This document shows positions 27,647 through 37,372 of a DNA stretch of 64,000 nucleotides, one piece after another (within the stretch, counting starts at the first letter, position 1; every line of letters starts with the position of its first letter). The DNA is from Acinetobacter sp. ANC 5054 (GTDB taxonomy: Bacteria > Pseudomonadota > Gammaproteobacteria > Pseudomonadales > Moraxellaceae). Position numbers and translations under genes: made by a program. The stretch covers positions 62,001 to 126,000 of the forward strand of contig NZ_NEGG01000001.1 of NCBI RefSeq assembly GCF_002135295.1, read 5' to 3'. The notes below the pieces were generated by a model, which did not search any database, was not told where the DNA came from, and worked only from the letters and a program-made list of their open reading frames with translations.

Positions 27647-28401
27647 ACAGTTACTGTGACCTAAAAAAATACTAAAATTGATTAAAAACTGATCATTTAA
27701 GCTATACTTTTCGCAAGAAACATAAGCTTAGCCCATAGGCAGATGATGCAAGGTTTGATATAGTCAGCGCACGGAAACCACCGTAACTGAGTAAAAGTTG
27801 ATTCATTTCAGTATTCACTGCATTTGAACTTTCAACAAATTACTCATTAGCTCGGAAAGGTCCCAAAAGAATTATGCCGACGCCGAAGGCTTATTATATC
27901 GGCAAAACAGCAAGCTGTTGCGTTTAATTGTACCTTAGGTACATAAAACAGTTTGCCGCAAAAAAATATGCGCCAACTAAGGTTGGTTTTAAACGTAAAC
28001 TGATACACATCAGACCAGTCGCTCCCTGAAATCATCTTCAGGCCACAACGTTTGATGCATTGGATCTGCACAGTTTGTAAAGGTACGACGATAATTCCGT
28101 ATCAAGACGCTCTATCAGATATGAATGGATGCTCTTCGAGCAATGTGACAGTGAAAGTTACTCACATCCAATGCACCGTTTGTCCGCCAGTGAAAGAGTC
28201 AGGTGACTTTAATCGTTTAAAGGATTGAAGCCGTATTGCCATCATCAATACGTGAATCAAAAACCGATGCCCACTAAAAGAAGGCCGGTAAAAATGCTCA
28301 GAACACACTTATTGTTATCTGAGCACATTGATCCATGATGTGTGATGCTCGCTACGAATCAAGCGATGTTCTCCTGTGTATCACTATTAGGTGTTACACC
28401 C
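27647..28401 (+). promoter_or_regulatory. rne promoter and long structured 5' leader
   Basis: A promoter-like pair TTGATT (27678) and TATACT (27703) with 19-base spacing opens about 690 bases of leader. The leader has several stems, for example GTACCTTAGGTAC near 27931 and TGCTCAGA/TCTGAGCA at 28295-28325. In E. coli the long rne leader is the target of RNase E autoregulation. A similar role here is inferred from position and length, not from sequence identity. Confidence 0.6.
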
Positions 28402-31400
28402 ATGAAACGTATGTTGATTAATGCAACACATGCCGAAGAGATTCGCGTTGCACTTGTCACTGGTCAGCGTCTTTACGATTTTGACTTAGAGAATCGTACC
28501 CGTGAGCAAAAAAAATCGAATATCTACAAAGGTCATGTGACTCGTGTAGAACCCTCTTTAGAAGCAGTTTTTGTTGAATATGGTGCAGGTCGTCAAGGTT
28601 TCTTGTCGATGCGCGAAATTGCCAATTCTTATTACAAAGCAGATCCTCGCCATACTTCAAATATCCGTGAATTGATCACTGAAGGCACAGAGCTTTTGGT
28701 TCAAGTGGAAAAAGAAGAACGTGGCAATAAAGGCGCTGCGCTTTCTACATTTATTTCCCTTGCTGGTCGTTATTTGGTCCTTATGCCAAACAACCCTAAA
28801 GGTGGCGGTATTAGTCGTCAAATTTCAGGTTCAGTTCGTGAAGAATTGAAAGAAATGTTGGCGTCTTTAAATGTCCCTCGCGGCATGAGCGTGATTGTAC
28901 GTACTGCGGGTATTGGTCGCTCTCAAGAAGAATTACAACTTGACCTTCAACACTTGTTAGACCTTTGGGCACAAATCCAAAGCACTTCAAGTTCAGGTCC
29001 ATCACCAATGTTGGTTCACCAAGAAGCGGGTGTTGTAACTCGTGCGATTCGTGACTATTTACGTGATGATGTTGCTGAAATTCTCATTGACTCAGAACAA
29101 GCGTATAACGAAGCATATAACTTTGTTAAAGCGGTTATGCCACGTCAAATTGACAAGCTAAAAACCTATACATTGAATGAGCCTTTATTTGCTCACTTCG
29201 GTATTGAAAGCCAAATCCAAACTGCTTACGAACGTGAAGTAAAACTTCCTTCTGGCGGTTCAATTGTGATTGACCAAACTGAAGCATTGGTGTCTATCGA
29301 CATTAACTCAGCAAAATCAACTCGTGGTAGCGATGTAGAAGATACTGCATTGAATACCAACCTTGAAGCAGCTGAAGAAATTGCACGCCAATTACGTTTA
29401 CGTGATATTGGTGGCTTAGTTGTGATCGACTTCATCGACATGACTAAAGACCGTAACCAACGTATGGTTGAAGCGAAACTTCGTGAAGCGACTCAAAGTG
29501 ACCGCGCACGTATCCAATTCGGTCAATTGTCACGCTTTGGTTTGATGGAAATGAGCCGTCAACGCTTACGTCCATCGCTTGAAGAAGCAACTGGCTACGT
29601 TTGCCCACGTTGTCATGGTACTGGCATGGTACGTGACCTACGTTCTTTATCACTTTCAATTATGCGTAAAGTGGAAGAAATTGCATTACGCGAACGTCAT
29701 GGTGAAGTTCAAGTTGAAGTACCGGTTGAAATTGCTGCATTCTTATTGAATGAAAAGCGTCACAGCCTTGTGTACTTAGAACAAACTTCAAATGTTCGTG
29801 TCACTGTACTTCCTCACCCTCACCTAGAAACACCGCATTACGAAATTTCGTATAACCCTGAAGGCTTCGCGCCAACAAGCTATGAACGTACTGAAGCAAC
29901 ACGTTCAAGTGAAAAAGAATTGGGTTACGAAGCATCTGAGTGGCATTTAGGTGAAGAACAGGCCGCTGCTGCTCAACAGCAAGCACCTGCACAATTAGAA
30001 AAAGGCCATAAAAAGAATAAGCAACAGCAACCTGCTGCAGCTCAACAACCTGCACCTGCACAAGCTGCTGCACCTGTAGCATCTTCAAGCCCATGTGCAT
30101 GGCTTGAAAACTTATTTGTTCAAAAACAAGCAGCAACTGTAGATCAGTCACGTAGTGCGAATAACGCTGCTGCTGCAATTGAGCAAATGGTGAATAATGG
30201 CGCATCAAGCCGTGGTCAATTTGGTCAAATCAGCTCAGTGGCTGCACCAGTTGCAACAGCCGATAGCAATGCTTACCTTGCACCTTCTACTGTGGCGCAT
30301 AAACAAGAACGTGACGCGCATACTGAAAAAGCGGAACGTGAAGAAAAACGCCACAACAAGAAGCGCACCCCTAAGCATAAAGAACCACGTGAACAAGATG
30401 TTCAAGCACATCAAGTTCATGAAGAAGTGTTACAACCTTCACGTCAAGAGCGTCAAGAACAGCGTAATGAATCACGTCAGGACAATCGCCAAGAGCAACG
30501 CCCTGAACGTCAGGAACCACGCCAAGACAACCGTCAAGACCAACGTGAAAATCGTCGCAACTCTCGTCGTCAACACAACAACGAACAAGCACAGCAAGAC
30601 GTTCAAAACAACGAACAAGTGCAGTCTGTTCCACGTCGTGACCGCAACACTCAGCAACGCCCAAACCGCCCAAATCGCAACCGTGATCAAAGCGTACTGA
30701 ACGAACAAGCGATTGCTCAGGAAGTTGCAGTTGAACAACAGCAGCCAGAAACACAAAACCATCGTCAACCGAAGGTTGAAGTGGTTGACGCACCGCGTCA
30801 AGAAGTTATGGCAACTGCTCTTGTCGTCAATGTAGATCAAGCGCAAAGTGAAATCGTTGCATTGAATGCCGCTCCAACTCAAGCAGCGCCAGTAGAAGCA
30901 CCTGTTGAAAAACCTGTGGTTGAAAAGGCAGTTGTAGCAGAGAAGTCAGCAGTAGAAGCGAAAGCTGAAACTCAGCAACACAAACCACATGCGCAGCAAA
31001 AGCCAAGTCGTGCCAGCAATGACCCTCGTCAACGCCGCCGCGAACAACGTGCTGCACGTACTCAACAAGCGCAAGCACCGAAAATTGCACCATCTCAAAT
31101 TCCTGAGTTGGCACAGTACAGTGTAAGCAGCCTGATTCGCCATGTGTATGGTGAAGACTGTTCTGTTCTAATTGAGCAATTTGGCTTAATTCCAACGTTC
31201 AACCGCGCTTTGCAAAAATTTGCAGATGAATATGCTGCAAAACATGTTGCCCAAGCAGAGGTTGCGGTTGAGAAAAAACCTGTGACTCGTGATGTACAAG
31301 TGGCGAAAGCAACACCTGAAGCTGAACCTGCGCCAATGTTGGATTTAACTCCACCGAAGCCAGTGTCAGACAAGCGTGTTGCCAACGATCCACGTGAACG

Positions 31401-31833
31401 TCGTCGCTTAGCAAAACAAGCAGCGGAACAAGCAAAGCAAGATCAGGTTAAAGCGATTGAAGCTGCAGCTGAACCAACAATGCCTGTCGCTGAAGCATCT
31501 GTTGAAGTGACAAAAGTTGCTGAAACTGTAGAACAGCCAACGGAAGCACCTGCTGAAGTTACAGAAAAATCAACTGAAGTTTCTGCACCAGCAGAAATAG
31601 TTGCTGAACCTGTTCAGGCTGAGCTAGATGTCGCTCCAACAGAAGTTGAAGCGCCTGTACAAGCTGAGACCAAAACTGCTGAAAAATCAGAGAAAGTTAC
31701 TCAAGTCACTGAAACTGAAAAGAAAGCTGATACAGCAGCAGAGGAAAATTCGGCAGCTGAAGATGAAAAACCAGCTCGTCCTCGTCGTCCTCGTGGTCGT
31801 CCACCAAAGAAAGCCAACACCGCTTCTGAGTAA
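28402..31833 (+). CDS. rne: Ribonuclease E
   Basis: The protein has about 1143 residues from ATG 28402, which gives the universal [19 protein letters not shown] start; an upstream in-frame ATG is rejected. The N-terminal catalytic half includes an S1 RNA-binding domain ([22 protein letters not shown]), catalytic aspartates in [11 protein letters not shown] and [10 protein letters not shown], and the zinc-link CPRCHGTG. The C-terminal half is low complexity: long Q/R-, then E/A/P-rich stretches with arginine-rich RNA-binding tracts and an R-P-R-R-P-R-G-R-P tail. That fits the disordered degradosome scaffold. It initiates mRNA decay and processes rRNA and tRNA. Monocistronic, with a terminator 25 bases downstream. 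Confidence 0.95.
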   Translation: MKRMLINATHAEEIRVALVTGQRLYDFDLENRTREQKKSNIYKGHVTRVEPSLEAVFVEYGAGRQGFLSMREIANSYYKADPRHTSNIRELITEGTELLVQVEKEERGNKGAALSTFISLAGRYLVLMPNNPKGGGISRQISGSVREELKEMLASLNVPRGMSVIVRTAGIGRSQEELQLDLQHLLDLWAQIQSTSSSGPSPMLVHQEAGVVTRAIRDYLRDDVAEILIDSEQAYNEAYNFVKAVMPRQIDKLKTYTLNEPLFAHFGIESQIQTAYEREVKLPSGGSIVIDQTEALVSIDINSAKSTRGSDVEDTALNTNLEAAEEIARQLRLRDIGGLVVIDFIDMTKDRNQRMVEAKLREATQSDRARIQFGQLSRFGLMEMSRQRLRPSLEEATGYVCPRCHGTGMVRDLRSLSLSIMRKVEEIALRERHGEVQVEVPVEIAAFLLNEKRHSLVYLEQTSNVRVTVLPHPHLETPHYEISYNPEGFAPTSYERTEATRSSEKELGYEASEWHLGEEQAAAAQQQAPAQLEKGHKKNKQQQPAAAQQPAPAQAAAPVASSSPCAWLENLFVQKQAATVDQSRSANNAAAAIEQMVNNGASSRGQFGQISSVAAPVATADSNAYLAPSTVAHKQERDAHTEKAEREEKRHNKKRTPKHKEPREQDVQAHQVHEEVLQPSRQERQEQRNESRQDNRQEQRPERQEPRQDNRQDQRENRRNSRRQHNNEQAQQDVQNNEQVQSVPRRDRNTQQRPNRPNRNRDQSVLNEQAIAQEVAVEQQQPETQNHRQPKVEVVDAPRQEVMATALVVNVDQAQSEIVALNAAPTQAAPVEAPVEKPVVEKAVVAEKSAVEAKAETQQHKPHAQQKPSRASNDPRQRRREQRAARTQQAQAPKIAPSQIPELAQYSVSSLIRHVYGEDCSVLIEQFGLIPTFNRALQKFADEYAAKHVAQAEVAVEKKPVTRDVQVAKATPEAEPAPMLDLTPPKPVSDKRVANDPRERRRLAKQAAEQAKQDQVKAIEAAAEPTMPVAEASVEVTKVAETVEQPTEAPAEVTEKSTEVSAPAEIVAEPVQAELDVAPTEVEAPVQAETKTAEKSEKVTQVTETEKKADTAAEENSAAEDEKPARPRRPRGRPPKKANTASE

Positions 31834-31856
31834 AATTTGCTTTTTTGCAGGTGATT

Positions 31857-31894
31857 AAAAAATTCCAGTCATTTCGGTGACTGGTTTTTTTTTG
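31857..31894 (+). terminator. Intrinsic terminator of rne
   Basis: CCAGTCA, TTTCGG and TGACTGG followed by nine T residues. Confidence 0.93.
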
Positions 31895-32019
31895 ATACTT
31901 TTGTCAAATTAGGTTGATTGCACTAGACCGAAACGATTAAAAAACAATTGTAAAAATTGCTGCAAATTATTTGCAAGAAAACAGACCGTACCGGATTACG
32001 AAAAATAAATAGGATACAC

Positions 32020-33861
32020 ATGAGCCAAACTACACAACACGACCTTATTGGGATAGCTGATGTTGCAGCGAAAATTCCCGCATTCATGAGCAAAGTACCC
32101 AACTTGTTGAGTGGTCTAAAGCAAGCCTATTTACGTACACCCAACACCCCTGCAGGTTTAGGCCTCGCTTTTGAAAAGGCGGTGAAACGCAACCCTGAAG
32201 GATTTGCACTGTATTTCGAAGACCAAAAGTATACCTATAACGAACTCAATGAATGGGCCAATCAAATTGGTCACTACTACCTATCGCTAGGTGCGAAAAA
32301 AGGCGACGTCATTGCGGTCATGATTGAAAACCGCTCTGAATTAGTCGCAACTATTGTCGCCTTGGCTAAAATTGGTGTGACTGCTGCCTTAGTCAATACG
32401 TCACAAGTCGGTAAAGTCCTCACCCATAGCATTAACTTAGTGAAACCCATTGCCGTGATTGTGGGTGAAGAATGTCGCCAAGCAGTCGCAGATATTCGTA
32501 ACGATTTGACTGTCGCTCAAGATCGTTTGCATTGGTTTGCTGACCAAGCAACACGCGTTGATGCAGGTACTGCGCCACAAGGTTTCCAAAACCTCGCTGA
32601 ATTAATCGATCAGTTTCCAAAATTCAATACGCCAACGACCTCGAGCGTGAAAGGTAAAGATGGCTTATTCTATATCTACACCTCTGGTACAACAGGCTTA
32701 CCTAAAGCGGTGATCTTTACCAATAGTCGCTGGACACTTGCTTACGGTACCTATGGGCATGTACTGAATCTTAATAAAGACGATGTAATGTACGTAACGT
32801 TGCCGCTATATCATGCAACAGGTACTGTTGTGTGCTGGTGTGGCGTGATCGCAGGAAGTGCAACGTTGGCATTACGTCGAAAATTTTCAACCTCATCATT
32901 CTGGAAAGATGTACAAAAATTTGATGCATCTGCCATCGGTTATGTTGGTGAACTATGTCGTTACCTCATGGATGCACCGCCATCTGATCTTGAAAAAGGT
33001 CACCGTGTGAAAAAAATGATTGGTAATGGTATGCGACCAAACATTTGGGATAAATTCAAAGCACGTTTTGGTGTAGAAGAAGTTCTTGAGCTATACGCGT
33101 CAAGCGAAGGCAACGTGGGTTTCAGTAACGTGTTTAACTTTGATAACACCGTCGGTTTTTCACCTACACCATATGCGATCATTCAATTCGACAAAGAAAA
33201 GAATGAACCCGTTCGTGATACCAAAGGTCACTGTATAAAAGTTAAAAAAGGCGAAGTTGGCTTACTGGTCGGTAAAATCACCCGCCGTTCCCCTTTCGAT
33301 GGCTACACCGATGCTGAAAAGAATAAATCCGTGCTGATGAAAGACATCTTTAAACAAGGTGATTCATATTTTAATACCGGTGATTTAGTTCGTGACATTG
33401 GTTTTCGTCATGCGCAATTTGTTGACCGCTTAGGTGATACCTTCCGCTGGAAAGGTGAAAACGTGTCAACGACCGAAGTCGAAAATATGGTCAGTGAATA
33501 CGATAAAATTGCTGAAGCAGTCGTTTATGGCGTGGAAATTCCAGAAACCAATGGTCGTGCAGGTATGGCTGCCATTACCTTGGTTGATGGTGCAGAACTG
33601 AATGAAAAAGACTGTGCAAGCATGGTTGAACAATTTAAAAAATGCCTTCCTGCTTATGCTGTACCTGTTTTCTTACGCGTTCAGAAAAAAGTCGAAACCA
33701 CTGGAACCTTCAAATATCAAAAAAATAAGCTCAAAGAGCAAGCATTTGATCCAAACAAAACAGATGAACGCTTATTGGTTTTACTGCCAAACACACAAGC
33801 TTATTGTGATTTGAGCCCTGAAATTTATAATAATATTCAGGTTTATAAATACCGCTTCTAA
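32020..33861 (+). CDS. Long-chain acyl-CoA synthetase (FATP/FadD6-type)
   Basis: The protein has about 613 residues from ATG 32020 (AGGA upstream); 21 codons of upstream in-frame sequence look non-coding. The AMP-forming signature YIYTSGTTGLPKAVIF lies near residue 210-225. An ELYASSEGNVGF motif follows, then GDLVRDIGFRHAQFVDRLGDTFRWKGENVSTTEVE, the A8 loop typical of the very-long-chain/FATP subgroup. It activates fatty acids to acyl-CoA with ATP and probably sits at the inner membrane. Single gene; a hairpin follows, then the tRNA-Lys cluster. Confidence 0.9.
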   Translation: MSQTTQHDLIGIADVAAKIPAFMSKVPNLLSGLKQAYLRTPNTPAGLGLAFEKAVKRNPEGFALYFEDQKYTYNELNEWANQIGHYYLSLGAKKGDVIAVMIENRSELVATIVALAKIGVTAALVNTSQVGKVLTHSINLVKPIAVIVGEECRQAVADIRNDLTVAQDRLHWFADQATRVDAGTAPQGFQNLAELIDQFPKFNTPTTSSVKGKDGLFYIYTSGTTGLPKAVIFTNSRWTLAYGTYGHVLNLNKDDVMYVTLPLYHATGTVVCWCGVIAGSATLALRRKFSTSSFWKDVQKFDASAIGYVGELCRYLMDAPPSDLEKGHRVKKMIGNGMRPNIWDKFKARFGVEEVLELYASSEGNVGFSNVFNFDNTVGFSPTPYAIIQFDKEKNEPVRDTKGHCIKVKKGEVGLLVGKITRRSPFDGYTDAEKNKSVLMKDIFKQGDSYFNTGDLVRDIGFRHAQFVDRLGDTFRWKGENVSTTEVENMVSEYDKIAEAVVYGVEIPETNGRAGMAAITLVDGAELNEKDCASMVEQFKKCLPAYAVPVFLRVQKKVETTGTFKYQKNKLKEQAFDPNKTDERLLVLLPNTQAYCDLSPEIYNNIQVYKYRF

Positions 33862-33870
33862 GGTCAAATT

Positions 33871-33912
33871 GCTCATTTTGGCTACAATTTTGGGTCAAAA
33901 TGAGCGACTTTG
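33871..33912 (+). terminator. Terminator-like hairpin after acyl-CoA synthetase gene
   Basis: GCTCATTTTG and CAAAATGAGC form a perfect 10-bp stem with a 15-base loop, nine bases past the stop; the T-run is weak. Confidence 0.65.
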
Positions 33913-33954
33913 TTGTATTTATAATCAAACACAAACAAGTTTATGATTTTTTAC

Positions 33955-33982
33955 TTGCGCTTGAAGCAGATCTTGCTACAAT
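33955..33982 (+). promoter_or_regulatory. Promoter of the tRNA-Lys cluster
   Basis: TTGCGC and TACAAT with 16-base spacing, ending 19 bases before the first mature tRNA base. Confidence 0.7.
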
Positions 33983-34001
33983 ACGCACCATCAAGCGAAA
34001 T

Positions 34002-34077
34002 GGGTCGTTAGCTCAGTTGGTAGAGCAGTAGACTTTTAATCTATTGGTCCCGCGTTCGAGTCGCGGACGACCCACCA
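34002..34077 (+). tRNA. tRNA-Lys (TTT), copy 1
   Basis: A 76-base cloverleaf with encoded CCA. The acceptor stem is GGGTCGT/ACGACCC, the D-arm contains GCTCAGTTGGTAGAGC, the anticodon loop is CTTTTAA (anticodon TTT, reads AAA/AAG), and the T-loop is TTCGAGT. First of three identical copies. Confidence 0.98.
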
Positions 34078-34098
34078 TTTCCTTCGATACCACAAGAT

Positions 34099-34174
34099 GG
34101 GTCGTTAGCTCAGTTGGTAGAGCAGTAGACTTTTAATCTATTGGTCCCGCGTTCGAGTCGCGGACGACCCACCA
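34099..34174 (+). tRNA. tRNA-Lys (TTT), copy 2
   Basis: Identical over all 76 bases to copy 1, after a 21-base spacer. Same anticodon TTT and encoded CCA. Probably part of the same precursor transcript. Confidence 0.98.
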
Positions 34175-34222
34175 TCTTTCTAAAATGCCAGTTTTAGATT
34201 ACAATCTTGTAAAACCCCCTAA

Positions 34223-34298
34223 GGGTCGTTAGCTCAGTTGGTAGAGCAGTAGACTTTTAATCTATTGGTCCCGCGTTCGAGTCGCGGACGACCCACCA
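34223..34298 (+). tRNA. tRNA-Lys (TTT), copy 3
   Basis: Identical over all 76 bases to copies 1 and 2, after a 48-base spacer. The exact identity suggests recent tandem duplication or gene conversion. Confidence 0.98.
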
Positions 34299-34557
34299 TT
34301 CTTTCTTAGGGCTTCTTTCTTCCGGCAGTTGAAGAAAAGGAAACCTGCAAGTTCCGACCAAGACAAACCATCACCTTCTGGTTTTGATTCGCCATTCTCG
34401 TTGTTTGCTATATCGATGTTGCGAAGTATCATTCTTGTCTTGCTAGATTAAGGATTTGACCTAAAAAATTTTAGATCACAAATATTCCCTAGTATTCAAA
34501 ACTACGCGCTTCGCTTATCTTGCAAAAATTTTAAAATGTTATTTTAAAATTTTCTCA
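34299..34557. other. Spacer between tRNA-Lys copy 3 and tRNA-Lys(CTT)
   Basis: The 259-base spacer holds a weak promoter-like TTGACC (34456) and AAATAT pair. Just before the next tRNA lies an AT-only perfect inverted repeat, AAAATTTTAAAAT-GTT-ATTTTAAAATTTT (34525-34553). A minus-strand frame of 56 codons runs from 34432 into the tRNA and is not counted as a gene. Confidence 0.6.
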
Positions 34558-34633
34558 GGGTTGTTAGCTCAGTTGGTAGAGCAGTAGACTCTTAATCTAT
34601 TGGTCGTGGGTTCGAACCCCACACAACCCACCA
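34558..34633 (+). tRNA. tRNA-Lys (CTT)
   Basis: A 76-base cloverleaf with encoded CCA. The acceptor is GGGTTGT/ACAACCC, the anticodon loop CTCTTAA gives anticodon CTT (reads AAG), and the T-arm is GTGGGTTCGAACCCCAC. The D-arm and anticodon stem equal those of the TTT copies, while acceptor and T-arm differ, so it is a diverged relative rather than a simple point mutant. Confidence 0.95.
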
Positions 34634-34731
34634 ATTCTATTTTTCAAACACAAATTTTTAGACCAAAAAAAACGGCATTCATGTATATGAACACCACTTA
34701 TTATTATCTTATTTTGAATCTCATAAACTAT

Positions 34732-35409
34732 TTAACGATTGTATCTGGTTAACTTATAAGCTTTTTGTGGCTGAGGGTAACCTTGAGAAAAAAGCTCTTG
34801 ATTTCGATCCGCCTCAGCTTCGCCCTGACGAATTTTCTCGATATTCATCACCAGCTGATCATCATCAATAATATCGTAATAAAAATTGATTCCCTCCTTA
34901 CGATGCACGACCAATTCATTATGTGCTTGGTTGATACTCCAAGTATCTTTACGATATTTCATGTTATTTTCTGGATTAATTGTTTTTTCGGCAAAAACTT
35001 TACCAAACTGTACAATGCTACGATGTACCGTACCATCAGGAAGTAAATTTAAAATAAATTCAGCCTCTCCGTCCTTACACGGTATAAAGCTATCATCACA
35101 TTTTACATATGCATGAAACCGACCAATAAATATTTTTGCATGCTCAGGAACAGGTTGAGGCGCAATACTGTTGTCATAAGGTAAAGTTGCCTGACCCGAT
35201 AATTCTGTTAACTTTTTCCCACTATTCTCTTGCACTATGGGAGCAGATGTGACTTCTTGATTTTCTTCTGTGGATCTAGCTGTTGAATTTTCTTCTGTCA
35301 TTTTCGGAGATTGTGAAGGACTACAAGCTGTTATTGATAAACCCAACCATACCGACACCGCAGGCATCAAATACAAAGACCTTAAAGACTGTGAACTTCT
35401 CATTTTCAT
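34732..35409 (-). CDS. Putative lipoprotein of unknown function
   Basis: The 225-residue protein has a basic N-terminus, a hydrophobic stretch (LMPAVSVWLGLSITAC) and a lipobox-like ITAC, then a Ser/Glu-rich linker before a folded part with IFIGRFHAYVKCDDSFIPCKDGEAEFIL and several beta-rich segments. Two cysteines in CDDSFIPC could form a disulfide in the periplasm. I recognise no family. It may be a NlpE-like outer-membrane lipoprotein by general look only. Single gene, with about 300 bases of empty AT-rich DNA upstream. Confidence 0.65.
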   Translation of the reverse strand: MKMRSSQSLRSLYLMPAVSVWLGLSITACSPSQSPKMTEENSTARSTEENQEVTSAPIVQENSGKKLTELSGQATLPYDNSIAPQPVPEHAKIFIGRFHAYVKCDDSFIPCKDGEAEFILNLLPDGTVHRSIVQFGKVFAEKTINPENNMKYRKDTWSINQAHNELVVHRKEGINFYYDIIDDDQLVMNIEKIRQGEAEADRNQELFSQGYPQPQKAYKLTRYNR

Positions 35410-35712
35410 CTTGAGCCAAAATCAATTTTAAATTGGGTATGTAAAACTTGCCTGATCAACATTGTAATCAATCATTCAAACCTGTATTCAGAATACTGAA
35501 TTATTGTTTAATATATCTCATTGTTATCATTAATGTTTAAGTAATACTCATCTGGTTTTCGTCATTTTAAAGCTAAACTTATCAAGTTAAGAATGATCTT
35601 TACATTACTTTACTTTTTTCTACTCACCTCCCCCTTTAAATCGTCAACCGAATCACCATATTAATTATGAATCAGAATTTTTGGTTCAACGTTATTTTTT
35701 AAGGAGACTTGA
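35410..35712. other. Intergenic region between lipoprotein and pspC-like genes
   Basis: 303 AT-rich bases holding divergent promoters. There is a small ATTCAG/CTGAAT inverted repeat at 35486-35501 and AAGGAG just before the pspC-like start. Nothing else recognised. Confidence 0.55.
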
Positions 35713-35970
35713 ATGGCCAATGTTGGTTTATATCGCTCAAACCGCTCTAACATGATTGCTGGTGTGATGGGGGGTATTGCTGAACGTTTTGGTTGGAACG
35801 CAAATTTACTGCGGATTATTTTCATTTTTGTATCTTGCTTGAGTGCGGCATTTCCTGGCATCTTGGTGTATTTGGTGCTTTGGTTAGTGATGCCTAAAGC
35901 CAATGATTACAATTATGGTTCAACTGGCTATTCAGACTCTATTCGCACGGTGAATGACGACCGTCGTTAA
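35713..35970 (+). CDS. PspC-domain membrane protein
   Basis: The 85-residue protein covers the full PspC domain: LYRSNRSNMIAGVMGGIAERFGW, then NLLRIIFIFVSCL and GILVYLVLWLVMP, with a short polar tail. PspC proteins are inner-membrane sensors or effectors of envelope stress; this short type lacks the leucine-zipper extension of enterobacterial PspC. There is no pspA or pspB nearby, so it is a stand-alone member. The ribosome site is strong (AAGGAG). Confidence 0.9.
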   Translation: MANVGLYRSNRSNMIAGVMGGIAERFGWNANLLRIIFIFVSCLSAAFPGILVYLVLWLVMPKANDYNYGSTGYSDSIRTVNDDRR

Positions 35971-35991
35971 AATCCCTTGACCCAGTTAGGT

Positions 35992-36031
35992 CGCTACGGC
36001 TTCTTCCCCAAGAATCCGTAGCTTTTTTTTG
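35992..36031 (+). terminator. Intrinsic terminator of the pspC-like gene
   Basis: GCTACGG, a 14-base loop containing CTTCTTCCCC, and CCGTAGC followed by T8. Confidence 0.88.
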
Positions 36032-36075
36032 CCCAAAATTTAGCATCTAAATATTTAACGACAGTGAATTCACCA

Positions 36076-37185
36076 CTATTCAGTGTGCTGCTGTCTTGCA
36101 TTCAACTGTTGAAACAATGCTGCAATCATATCTGCGCGACTAATGATTCCGACCAAACGTTTTTGTTCGACCACAGGGATGTAATTGAAAGAACGTTCAA
36201 CAAAATAAGGCACCAAATCTTCAATGGGTTGCTCTGGTTGCACCGTCACCACTTTGGGATTCATGATTTGATACACATGATTTTCCCAGCTAGCTTTTGG
36301 GTCTGCTGCACGTTTAAACCATTCCACGACATCGTATAGAGCCAAATTCCCCACTAAACGATCAAGATCACTCACCACAGGTAAACTCATTAAATTGACC
36401 TGTTTGAATTTTTCTAAAGCAGACTGAATATCATCTTCAGCGCGTAGTGAAATCACATGCTGCGACATAATATCGCGACAACTAAATTGGCTGCCACGAC
36501 GACTCGCCAATTGCTGTGCTTCTAAAATGATTTTTTGCAGATCGTATTCACTAATATCGAGCAGCTGACTTTGCTGTTCTAAAACCTGCTGAATATCTGC
36601 GGGTTGAATTGACACTTTTTGTGTGGGCGTTGGGTCTGTCGTGCGTGTATTGACTTGTGGTCTTTGCGGATATTGCTTACCCAGCAGGCGGTTATAGATA
36701 ATTGCGATCAGCATCAACAGCACTGAGTTTAACAATACTGGATAAAGCAGAAAACTATAGCCTAATTGATGTACAGCATCACCGCCTAAAACAGCGGTAA
36801 TTGCGACTGCCCCACTCGGTGGATGCAAAGAATCTGTGGTCATCATCAAAATAATGGCTAATGCCACTGCAATACTAAAGGCTTCAGTCAAGTTTGGAAT
36901 AAACATGGCACAGGTGACGCCAATCAGTGCAGCAATGCTATTACCAATCACCATATTCCAAGGCTGCGCCAAAGGACTGGCTGGTACAGCAAAGAGTAAA
37001 ACCGATGACGCACCCATTGGCGCGATATACCAAGCGTTTAAGTCACCCAATGCCAGCCAGCTGATCAGAGAAGATAACCCCAAGCCAATCAATGCACCGA
37101 TACCACAGAGGAGGCGGTCTTTGAGCGGGAGCACTTTAAAGTTAGGTTTGAGTGTATTGAGCCAATCAGCTTTGGAGTGAAACAC
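36076..37185 (-). CDS. HPP-family membrane protein with two CBS domains
   Basis: The protein has about 369 residues from a GTG at 37185 with AGG six bases upstream; a TTG 12 codons further up is the alternative. The N-terminal half is an HPP membrane domain with four or five helices including SLISWLALGDLNAWYIAPMGASSVLLF, PLAQPWNMVIGN and the signature TDSLHPPSGAVA. The C-terminal half has paired CBS domains (CRDIMSQHVISLRAEDDIQSALEKF and VYQIMNPKVVTVQPEQPIEDLVPYF), which usually bind adenine nucleotides. HPP proteins have been linked to nitrite and other anion transport in some organisms; the substrate here is open. Its 5' end is partly duplicated at 39016-39059. Confidence 0.88.
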   Translation of the reverse strand: MFHSKADWLNTLKPNFKVLPLKDRLLCGIGALIGLGLSSLISWLALGDLNAWYIAPMGASSVLLFAVPASPLAQPWNMVIGNSIAALIGVTCAMFIPNLTEAFSIAVALAIILMMTTDSLHPPSGAVAITAVLGGDAVHQLGYSFLLYPVLLNSVLLMLIAIIYNRLLGKQYPQRPQVNTRTTDPTPTQKVSIQPADIQQVLEQQSQLLDISEYDLQKIILEAQQLASRRGSQFSCRDIMSQHVISLRAEDDIQSALEKFKQVNLMSLPVVSDLDRLVGNLALYDVVEWFKRAADPKASWENHVYQIMNPKVVTVQPEQPIEDLVPYFVERSFNYIPVVEQKRLVGIISRADMIAALFQQLNARQQHTE

Positions 37186-37199
37186 GGTATGCCTGATTT
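37156..37199. repeat. Direct repeat, hpp copy
   Basis: A 44-base segment covering the ribosome site, GTG start and first codons of the HPP-CBS gene. It matches 39016-39059 with one mismatch (37168 versus 39028). Weaker similarity continues about 40 bases further into the promoter. Confidence 0.9.
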
Positions 37200-37372
37200 G
37201 TAGTATTGACGAATGCGACAATTATAAAGCGATGCAGATATAAGGTGTATTCAATTTACACCTTTATCTTATAAATTTTACTTTTGATCTTTATCCATAG
37301 CGTCAAAGCCCTAAACTTGCTTAGATTCATCCGAATTGATGAACTTAAGCTGGACTCAATTATCTCAGCGCA

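Noticed and set aside
30197-31435. Several overlapping frames within rne, on both strands
   Set aside because: They arise from the low-complexity repetitive C-terminal coding region of RNase E.
34262-34432. Minus-strand frame of 56 codons running from the tRNA spacer into tRNA-Lys copy 3
   Set aside because: The last codons lie inside a certain tRNA, ribosome site is weak; such tRNA-overlapping frames are usually false.
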